Assembly: GCA_032622095.1 (NCBI GenBank)
Contig: CP136062.1
Coordinates: forward strand, 151,896,875-151,960,874
Length of the DNA: 64,000 nt
Source of the DNA: Siphonodentalium dalli
Lineage: Eukaryota > Mollusca > Scaphopoda > Gadilida > Siphonodentaliidae
Reading direction: 5' to 3'
Shown here piece by piece: positions 51,756 to 63,700 of this stretch (positions are counted from its first letter, which is position 1; every line of letters starts with the position of its first letter). Under the pieces are notes generated by a model. It saw only the letters and a list, made by a program, of their open reading frames with translations, had not been told where the DNA came from and did not search any database. The position numbers were made by a program, and so were the translations under genes.

Positions 51756-54700
51756 GTAAGGAATACAAAGCCTTACTTTAGTTCTTAACCCTTCCATGAC
51801 GTGAGCTTCCTGAAATTTGCGAAAACCCTGTGCCAATGCATTCTCTTATATATACGAGTCTCCCATAGGGAGCCTCGCATATATAAGAGAATGCATTGGC
51901 TTAACAATATTTATCTTGACCTTGTAAGCCAGTGCATTCTCTTATATCCCTATAAGAGAATGCACTGGCACATGATCTGTAATGCTGCACCAGTGCAGTG
52001 AAAACGTAGCAGAGCTTACCTATTCACTGTATCGATGTCGCTTCCAACGCCACGCTTCGTCCCGCTAGCTAGCCCGAATCTTCAACACAACAGTTCAAAT
52101 ATCTCCTTTCGCTCGCTCATTTCTTCTCACACTCAAACCTACTCCCGTGCACGCGCACAGTTCACTTCCGCTTTACTCCAAATGTCCAAGGGAAGTAACT
52201 TCAGTAAAACACAATTAACTCTTTCGCTGCCAAGTTAACATGCAGCTCCCTTCATGAAAGGGTTAAGACCCAAAGCCTTACTTTTAAAAATATCAGACCA
52301 ATTTGCATCCATGCTCCACGGAACACAACAAAATCAACATCCATTTCTTATATTTACGCTTAGCTAGCAGATTAAAAGAGCACCCATTTTTAACAATACT
52401 CTGATAGCGAGTTGCATTCCTACAACATGGAAACAAGTTGGAGCTCGCGCATTATGTCACATGACACTGTTTCACCAAGTTACATTCAAGTTCCACAGAG
52501 TAAATACAATTAGGCATAGAAATTGAGTTCTAAGCAGAATGAGATTATTGGAGGGTGAATTTGGTGATGCTGACTCACTTTGTGGGATAGCGTCACTAAA
52601 TTCATCCTCTGGGGATCTCATTCTGCAAATGGCAGACACACTATATATCCAGGCTTCCCTTGGAGATAATAGGGAAATTAATTTGCAATTTGGACTGGAA
52701 GATAAAAGAATCTTTGATCCCGGAAACAATATGGGCAGGTCCAATTTCACATGCGATCGTGTCCTTGACCTTGACCTCACTCATATACGCTCTTATAAGC
52801 ATGTTTATGGACCTATACGCTCTTATAAGCATGTTTATGGACCTCGACTGATTCTGCCCTGATGGAGGCGATCACAAAGAAATCCCTAAATAGCCTGGTA
52901 GAAGGCAGGCACATCAACTAGTTTAGAATATAAAGAGGAGAATTTCTCTGAAAACCAGAGCTATTACATGTTGGTCAAGCTTGGGGCCACATTAAAAAAT
53001 ATCTTTATTTCCCCCTGACCCTACCCAAAATTTCAAGAATGAGTGGGTACAAGTTTAATTTATTCGTCTAAATATCATAACAAAAGTCATATACAAGTAC
53101 AGTAGCATACACTGTATATCTTTGAAGCTTAGTATGTTATGTGTTTAGGCCAAATAAAAAAGATAATATGTTTCCGTACATCGACCGACCCTAAAAATAA
53201 CCCGCCGACCCTAATCTTTTTATTGATATTTTGAGAAAAAGTCAAAATTTTCTATAAAAAAAAAAACAAAAAGGGTTTCTAACATAAGCCTGTGATAAGT
53301 GACATGAAGTGTGACAGTTGTCTCAAAAGCCACAGGTGTGTGATGGGTTGTGGATTGATAGGCATGAATCTTGCAATTTTAATTTCAAGAGAGTGGATCT
53401 CATGCCTGCTTTACCATTATGCCTTGTTTGGGACTTATGGAACATATTCATGAGTTCCAAATAAACATGCATGCCCATTTATTATTTTCTTGACAGCATG
53501 AGAAATGTACATTTCCATTTCGTTTGACACTTAATATTCAAACAACATTTTACTGGTACACTTCATTGCTTCACCCACCATGTTTCTTTTGCACACATTT
53601 AAAAATGCTGGGTGCTATCTAAAGGGGTACTGAATCTGCCAATTATGGGACCATCTCCTTTTATACTCAAGAGAATATATGCAGCAAATTAATGCATTTG
53701 AGCCATGGATTAGTGCCAAATACACTGATGTGTTCTATGAGAACGATGCAAACAACATGGTAATTTATATGACTGGAGTCATAAATTCATTTTCAATATA
53801 CTTACCATGTTGTTTGCACCATTCATAGAGCACATAAGTGTATTTGGCATTAATACATGCCTCAAATTCATTCATTTGTTGCATATATTCTGTTGAGTAT
53901 ACAAGGAGATAGTCCTACAAATAACCGGATTCAGGGTACAGTACCCCTTTAATATATTATTTTGTTCAAAATAAATGTTTTGTTTTGATAAACTTGCTTT
54001 TATAATTGACACCAACTAATGCTACACAGGTTTTGAAAATGTGCTGAACAGTATATTTGTGTCTTGTCATGATTTCTGTTAGAGGATCTTTGTATATGTT
54101 GCAAGGAAATTTAAAATTAACTGAAGACGAACTGCTGGTGGCTGTCAGACTTTCGGGAACACACTTAAAGTAACTGCATTAGTTCTGATCACAAACCCTG
54201 TGTACCCTTCAGCAGATTTTCAAAACCTGTGTACCGTAAAATACCCTTCAGCACTTTTATTTGGTGAGTGACCCCCTTCAGCCCAACTGACATCTTCAAC
54301 AATCAGGCAGAATATCCCATATGAACAATTCAAATATATAGGTTCTATAATATTTTCGGACAGTCGGAGAATATGAAGCCCCATCCCTCTGAGTTTATGG
54401 CCAAAATCAGTATGTGAATACTGAAACACACTATTAAGAATAACAGCAAGTTTGATATCTTGTTCAATGTTAATGTATATTTCCACAAGTAATACTTTCC
54501 CTACAACACAAGTAGGCATTTTATGTCATTTCGGTCGAGGTAGTTCAATAATTCTGCAGCTGGAAAAAAATATCAAAAAATAATTAAAAAAAAACATTTC
54601 CCTACCTACCTACCCTAATTTTTTCTCTCCGTTATCGGAAACATATTATTTTTTTTATTTGGCCTTATCATCCAGATTGAAAATAAAAACTAATTTTCTC

Positions 54701-57700
54701 TGGGAAGCCAATACAATATTTTGGGTAGAAATATTTTTATATACCGGTCAGGAGAAACAAAACTGTTTTTTAATTTTGGCCTAATCCAGAGAATTTCGTT
54801 ATTTCTTAAGACCGAAACAAAAAGAGACCTGTGTTTCATGTCACATGCTCAAATATTTGGGATGTGCATTGGCATTTAAATTTTGAATTTGTTTTTATCC
54901 CTTGATCTGTAACTCGGAATATTAATACACCTCAGCATGTTAATTAAGCCAACACATAAGGTAATAGGCATGGAGTGTACTTGTTAGCAGAGACCAACCT
55001 CCAAATTGGGAGAAGTCACTTCTCTCTATTAGATTATTAGGTAGAAGTAGACTGTTGTCAGGGAGAAGTCATAAAGACTGAAGTTCAAATTACTCTCTAA
55101 CATCACCCTTCTACGATCCATTACAATATACAATACTAGAGCCCATTTATAAAACCATTATAATGAGTAAATACTCTTCAAATATGCTGTTTTAACCCTT
55201 TACCCAACAAACCGGCCAAAACCGGCCAAATAAAGCTTCAACAGCCTAAAATATCTTCGGTCTGTCTCAATAGAACCATACAAATATGGATATCATTGGA
55301 ACCGGCTCCTTGACCACATTGTGATAGTTACAGTTATGCCATGTGCCAATGCATTCTCTTATATATGCGAGTCGACCATAGGTTACCTCGCATATATAAG
55401 AGAATGCATTGGCCTAAAAAAACACGTTTTACCATTTTTTCTTACATTCTTTAACAATTTTATAATTTTTAATGTGTTAAGCCAATGCATTCTCTTATAT
55501 ATGCGAGGCGACCTATGGTCGACTCGCATATATAAGAGAATGCATTGGCACAGGGCCGTTCTGTTGGGTAAAGGGTTAAAATACATGTATGCATGTTGGT
55601 ATATGAGAGAGAAGTAATTTTTCCCCAGAACAAAAATTGGGAGAAGTGGAAAATTTTATGGAGAATATATCTCACAAGTCGCCTGTTAGGCTAGTCCCCT
55701 GCTTGTTAGGCTGGTCCCCTGCTTGTTAGGCTGGTCCCTGCTTGTTAGGCTGGTCCCCTGCTTGTTAGGCTGGTCCCCTGCTTGTTAGGCTGGTCCCTAC
55801 TTGTTAGCTCAAATCTGCTGTGAGATTTTAAAAATATCTTATCAAATTTGTGTTACAACAATAGCTTGCAAGCTTGATAAAATAGAGTGGCCTTTAATAC
55901 AATATTGCTGTAAAGGAAAGTGTACTGAGTAAACATTAAAATATACAATGAGTTAAATATGCTTTGTAAAGACTTTAAAAGGAATAGTTCTATTTAAATG
56001 GTTTTAATATAGATCATTTCATAATACTGTGAATCTACAATGAATTTTATTGATCAATTATAGAGAAATTAGTTCAATGCAGTTATTTAATACTAAAATT
56101 AATTGTTTTGTATTTTATAAGATTGAGGTGACTGGGATGTTATGGACAAACATACTTTGCTTTCTGTTTTGAGTATTTTATGAATATAACATGTTTTTAT
56201 GCTGATATCAGTAGTTCGTGTTGCAGATACAAACAGTGCTCATAATATTTAAAGATGCATATTCAGTTTTCCAGGATAATTTTACGTAACATATTTAATT
56301 TTGTATTTATGTTCCAGTGTATAAAATAACATTGTTTGGAACAAACAGTTCAACAAAAAAGATGTTATTTGTTTGATATTTAATTTATTTTCTCTGCTTT
56401 TATTTCATATGGTTTCAATGTTTTAGATGGATTCCAAAATGTTTTTTTCTTAATTTTGCAATGACAAAATGATATACTTTGGTATTTATAGGTCAAGAAT
56501 AACGAAAATGGTTTCAAATTAGAATTTTATGTTGTTATAACGGGAAGTCTTGAATCCTGAATGCATCTTTAAAGGGGCAGGCCTGGTTTGGAAGTGTGAA
56601 ATGGGAAATTATTATAATGTATATCATTGGGTTGGTATGGATTGGTTGATGATTGGTTGTATGCTGATAAGATTAGAACACATGAAAATTTATACTTATA
56701 TTTCATTGAAAATTGACTTCAAGATTTGTGAATTGTCCTGGTGATTCCATGTAGGGAACATTGAGGAGCATCTCAATGTTTCGATTAGGACTGATAATTT
56801 GTTTACGCACATACAGTAATGCTCTAAGTAATCGACTTCTTAACCACAGCAGAATTATGGGTAAATTTTCAGGATTTAGTCGGAAATATGGAGAGAGCTT
56901 TCCGATGAATGGCAACAAGCCATATTTCCGACTAAATCCTGAAAAGTTACCCATAATTCAGCTGTGGTTAAGAAGTCGATTACTTGGAGCATTACTGTAT
57001 GAAGAAATGAACACATTATATAGAGCCAATGCCTCCATTCATTCAAATATTTATATTTAGGAGATACATGTAAGTGTTCTCCGTTGAGTTGGATATTTGG
57101 GGAATCGAGCATGAAAAAGGTTTGTGAACTCGCCGTCAACTGGTAACACCAGAGATTCTATGGGGGGAAATAACCTCTTCTGCGCTATGTTGATTGTATT
57201 ACTGCAGATCACGACCATGTACAACTTCATATTAAAGCCCTTCTGTAATATGTTTTTTAACAGACCCAGAACCTGTGCAGCTTATTAAGCTGTTCTTGCA
57301 AGAAGCAGATTCACAACTCGCCAGCATTAATGGCAGCAGCAAATCAAATGGGAATTCTGAGTCAAACGGTGACGATGATGTCATGGAGATTGATCTGGGT
57401 AAGCTGAGGAAACATTACTATATATTACTAAATTCACTTGTCTCTTGTCTGCTTTTATATCTTCATTTTCTAGTCAAGTTGATACATATATTTATCAAAG
57501 AAACCTTTGCACCTGCCTTTAACCCTTTACCCAACAAACCGGCCAAAACCGGCCAAATAAAGCTTCAACAGCCTAAAATATCTTCGGTCTGTCTCAATAG
57601 AACCATACAAATATGGGTATCATTGGAACCGGCTCCTTGGCCACATTGTGATAGTTACAGTTATGCCCTGTGCCAATGCATTCTCTTATATATGCGAGTC

Positions 57701-60700
57701 GACCATAGGTCGCCTCGCATATATATAAGAGAATGCATTGGCCTAAAAAAAATCTTTTTTTAACACTTTTTACCATTTTTTTTACATTCTTTAACAATTT
57801 TATAATTTTTAATCTGTTAAGCCAATGCATTCTCTTATATATGCGAGGCGACCTATGGTCGACTCGCATATATAAGAGAATGCATTGGCACAGGGCCCTT
57901 CTGTTGGGCAAAGGGTTAAGAGGCCGGTCAGACTTCTTATAGAGTTATCACCCTTTTATATGAATCGGCTTGTCTGTCCCTCCCTCTGTGGACGCAATTT
58001 TGTCTGAGCTTGTATTCCTACATTTGGCAGTCAATTTTTTAAGACTTGGCTCAGATATTTAGTACCATAGAAACCTGTGCACCTGCAGTTATAAATGAGG
58101 TCTGTTCGACATATGCATGGTACACATAATGCTAACGTCAGGATCTACCATACATTGATCGTCTGTCCATCTGTCTGCCCATCTGTCCATAGACACATGC
58201 TATCCGACCCAATTTTATTTTTTATCGGATCGTGTTCATATTTTATGTGGTGCAGGTTTATGATGCCACACTCCTCACTTGTATAGTATTTAGTATCGAT
58301 CGGTTTAGAAATTATTAACACTTTATTGTTTCCATCCACCATTAGATATGTTCTATCCGATGCGATAACTCAAGTATTTTTTGTCAGATCGTGTTCATAT
58401 ATTATATACAGGTTTATGATGACACACCCCTCACCTGAATAGTTTTTGGTATCAACTGGTTGATTAACCCTTCCCACACATGATTGCTGCATGTATCTAT
58501 GAAACATATATTGCTAAAATATAATTCTTTTTCTATATTTATTGCAGATAACCAAGAGGCTATTGATGAAAAAAGAATGAAAAACTACAATGTTAAAGCC
58601 TTGAGACTGCTGGCGCTTAAAACGGCTGCATTTCTGAGATGGAATCTACATGTGCTAGACCAAGGGTGAGTCATATTAAATTTCTGGGAATGTTTTCCAG
58701 CTAACCTGATTGTCGGGAAATCTCCTGACACAATAAATTGCACTACTTCAAATTTGAGATGCGCAATAGCGCACCCAGTTTTCAAACTAGGTGCATCGAT
58801 AAGTGCACGCCTTGGGGATTTGCCGATTTAACAAACAAGAAACGACATCGGAATCAACAAGGTTATTTTAGTGTGACTGGCGCAGACACAGCATTTTCAT
58901 CAGACAATGTAATTTGATTTGTGCAATCGGGTTACCATCGTTGATCTGTGGCGATGTTTGATCCACAGGCGGTCACCTCACAGCATCGTTTGATCTTTCT
59001 TTTGTCACCTTTGTTATTTGTAGATTACAGCATCACTCTAATGTAATCTTGGATGAAATTTCATAAGGCATTTTTTTGTTATTACTTGGTTTACGGATTT
59101 CCCTATCCAAACAAAGCTGTTTGTCAATAAAAATAAAATTTTAGTTTTTGGTTTTTTTATTTCTGCCAATGGGAATATTAATCCTGACATATAACAAAAA
59201 TTAGAATAAATTATAATTTTACTTAAAATGTACAACATTGATTGAACAGCGAAGCCTTCTGGTGATGTTTTTGGTATTGAATGTCAACGCCAACATGGCA
59301 GACGCTGATATTGGCAATGTGTTTTCATCTATCCGTATCATGCTTTAAAGAAACATGCAAATAAAGAAATATATTTGCCCATGCTTGTTTTAGATGAGGA
59401 GATTATTATACAGCAAATATTTTATTTCTCCCGACCCTATTTTTTTGACAATTTAAATTAAAAAAAATATATACAGATTTTAGTTTTAGTTTTTTTCCTC
59501 CCATCTCCCCTACCTTTAAGCCAAAAAAATAAAATGCCTAATGTCACTAAAGGAACGTCTGTACACACAAACTATCATCACATAGTTACTCATTCTAACT
59601 CTCGAGAAGGAAGCAGTGATTTAATCTTAAATGTTTTACATTGTAGATTACCACCAGTGTACACACAGACTATAATCACTGAGTTACTCATTCTAACTCT
59701 CGAGAAGGAATCAGTGACTTAATCTTAAATGTTTTATATTATAGATTACCACCAGTGTACACACAGACTATAATCACTGAATTACTCATTCTAACTCTCG
59801 AGAAGGAATCAGTGACTTAATCTTAAATGTTTTACATTGTAGATTACCACCAGTGTACACACAGACTATAATCACTGAATTACTCATTCTAACTCTCGAG
59901 AAGGAATCAGTGACTTAATCTTAAATGTTTTATATTACAGATTACCACCAGTATACACACAGACTATAATCACTGAATTACTCATTATAACTCTCGAGAA
60001 GGAATCAGTGACTTAATCTTAAATGTTTTACATTGTAGATTACCACCAGTGTACACACAGACTATAATCACTGAATTACTCATTCTAACTCTCGAGAAGG
60101 AGGCGGAATCAGTGAAGACATCTCAACCAGAGCTCTCCACTTTCTCACCGGAAGCTTTGTTCGCACTGCAGCTCTATCACAGATGGTATGTGATATCCTG
60201 CATAAGTCTGCAAATAGTGTGTCTGTCATTTACAGAATGAGGTCCGCAGAGGAAGAATTTAGTGATGCTATCCTGCACAGCAGTCTAGAATCTCCACATT
60301 CACCCCCTGGGGATGTCATTCTGCTTAATCCTCAACTGCTATCGGAGACTTCACCTCGATTATGCATTTTATTTTCTGCAAATTAGGGGACTCACTCTGC
60401 TTAGGCCTCATCTTCTGGAAAGTATCTATATTCTCAAATTAACATTGTTTTTGGTTACTTTTTCCCTTCTATTCAGTTTCTATATCCCCTAATTTGCAGA
60501 AGTTAAATGGCATAATCGAGGTGAATAATGGGTGAACATCACCAACTTCAACTAGGGAACTTCAATCTGATTCTAGGTCTCCCATGCCAGTTGAGGTCCC
60601 CAGAGGGTGAATTTGGTGATGTTATTCCACTGTATGGGATAGCGTCACTAAATTCACCCTCTGGGGACCTCATTCTTCAAATGTCAGTCACAGTCTTAGT

Positions 60701-63700
60701 AGGGATTGAACGTTCAGATGATAACTTTGACAAACTTGTTTAAATTATCAATTCATTTGATGTTATGGCAATTGAGTTGTGCCTCATTGACATGATCATG
60801 GAGAAATTCATCAATAATGGAGGATGTAATGTAGTTTACTGAACACAAGAAAACTGATGTGACAAAAGTGATTGTTATCACTCCATCATATTTTATGATT
60901 TTTATCTTGACAGGTGTGCGCTGTTGATTGTGAAATCGAGTTACCAAGTGAGGCCAACTAGAGGACCATTCACTCAAGGGTATGTATGGCTCATATCAAT
61001 AAAGTCCATATTTAGTCATTAAATTTAAATATATTATTCAAAATTATTGTTGCTTCAGAAAACGATTTTTGAACTTGGTTAAAGTTTAATGTTGACAACG
61101 CAAACCACTGGCTAAAAGTGGCCAATTTATGGAAAATTGTCGGGTACTAATCCTGGGCTATTTTAACTGGATTCGGCTCGTTTGAACATTCACATAATTT
61201 ATATGTAATTGTACAGAGTGAATTCTAAATGCAGGTGTATAATTGTAATTTATAAGTTGTTAGTCTGTGGTAATAAATAATAAATTTCACTGGTATCGTC
61301 ATCAGTTCTGTTACCCATGTGATGGAGCATGCAACGTAACATTGCTTTTCGGCAGTAAGGTTCTCTATATCTTACAAAAGATTGTGTAGTAGTATACAAC
61401 AGGTCCAATGTGATGTTTTATGTCATTTATTTTCTCACCAGGGCTTATCCGAATGATCCAAATAATCTGGCGATTGCCAAAACAGAATCTATAATAACGG
61501 ATGTAAGTATGCTATTCCCTTTAATTTTGTATTCAGATGGGAAAACTGAAAATAGGGTTGAGTGCCATTTGTCTGAAGAAGACAGGTCTATCTCTTCCTG
61601 GCCATAATTACAACAAAAACATAAATTATATAAATCCAGATTTCAAGACTACAAATAGCTATTTTCTGTTTTTGTGAATAAAATACAGATAAAACTGAAG
61701 ATTAATTGTCTGTATTTAACCCTTTACCCAACAGAACGGCCCTGTGCCAATGCATTCTCTTATATATGCGAGTCGACCATAGGTCGACTCGCATATATAA
61801 GAGAATGCATTGGCTGGCACAGGACATAACTGTAACCATCACAATGTGGTCAATGAGCCGGTTCCAATGATATCCATATTTGTATGGTTTTATTGTGACA
61901 GACCCAAGATAATTTAGGCTGTTGCAGCTTTATTTGGCCGTTTTTGGCCGGTTTGTTGGGTAAAGGGTTAAGGCATAATAAAGTGGTTTATTTTCATCGT
62001 AATTCATGGTAAATACCTTAGCTGATCTGTAATTTGCCTTGATTGAGGGCGCTAACAAGATAGAGTTCTCCCCCTTGATTGAGGGCGCTAACAAGATAGA
62101 GTTCTCCCCCTTGAGCGCTAACAAGACAGAATGCTCTCTTTTGTATGCCCTTGATGCTCCAAACCTTTTCACTCAGATTACTGTTCTAAAAATAGTCCCT
62201 AAAACTATGCCATAAATTTCTAAAGAAATTCTATATAATATTGATATTAATTGATAGAAGCTTTTACGGACAGGTGTCTTTGATTCATATATATTATTTT
62301 ATACCGTGGAATCTATATAAAACTTGCAGGGAGAGTTGGACCATCTTTAATTGTTTGACATCAGGATCAAGGAAAGCTTCAAATGTTGTATCTCTATTGG
62401 ACAACACTTACAATAGACCGATTCTTCTTGGTGATAGCGTTTGGGTTGATGCTGTTTTGGACCGAGTCCCCTCCCGTTATTCTATAACGTTCTTTATGCC
62501 CCAGAATCATTAGCGGGAGTTATCTTGTTTGTATGTTTTCGGATTAGGTCAAATGGATGCTTTGCATAAAGCATATATGAACATAGAGGGCAGCCTTTCC
62601 CAAGCATGATGATATCAAATATGCGTATATGAGAGGTCTGTTAAATGTCAACGCCACAGGATTTATAAGTAAGCAAACTTTTGTTTTCCAGAGAATTTTT
62701 ATTTGTCGCGCAATTAGAAAATGCATGTAAACAATACATTAACCCTTTACCCAACAAAACGGCCAAAAACGGCCAAATAAAGCTTTAACAGCCTAAAATA
62801 TCTTCGGTCTGTCTCAATAGAACCATACAAATATGGATATCATTGGAACCGGCTCCTTGACCACATTGTGATAGTTACAGTTATGCCCTGTGCCAATGCA
62901 TTCTCTTATATATGTGAGTCGACCATAGGTCGCCTCGCATATATAAGAGAATGCATTGGCCTAAAAAAAATCTTTTTTTAACACATTTTACCATTTTTTC
63001 TTACATTCTTTAACAATTTTATAATTTTTAATGTGTTAAGCCAATGCATTCTCTTATATATGCGAGGCGACCTATGCATTGGCACAGGGCCGTTCTGTTG
63101 GGTAAAGGGTTAAATGATTGTATCATCACTTTACCTTTTTCTATCAAGGGATGTGATATTTCAGATATTTCAGATGATTAATCACATTCATGGGTTTGTG
63201 TGAATGCCTGGGCTCCACATGTACATCAAGGGATGTGATATTTCAGATATTTCAGATGATTAATCACATTCATGGGTTTGTGTGAATGCCTGGGCTCCAC
63301 ATGTACATGTAGTATGTCTTTTGAATGAATGAAGACTCGCATATATATTAAGAGAATGCACTAGCACAGTGTTTTCGCAAAATTTCAGGAAGATCCATTC
63401 ATGGAAGGGTTAAGCTATCATAAGCCGTCCTGTGATGATGAAGCGGGTTCGATTTCAGTTCATTCGCACATTCATGTATCTTAGCGCGTGTATCATCACT
63501 AAATTCAACCTCTGTGAACCTCATTCTGCTTAGGCATCATCTATTGCGAAATATCTATCGTCTCAATTTAATATTGCTTTTACTTACTTTTTCCCTTCTG
63601 ATCAGTTTCTATATACCCTAATTTGCAGAAGATAAGATGCATAATTGAGTAGTTTTCTAATCACCAACATAAACTTAGAACTTCAATCTGATCCTAGGTT

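Noticed and set aside
52035-52238. Short coding-like frame (67 codons) in the G+C-richer middle of a family C MITE
   Set aside because: No splice context and no recognisable protein; bounded by element sequence, so treated as element content.
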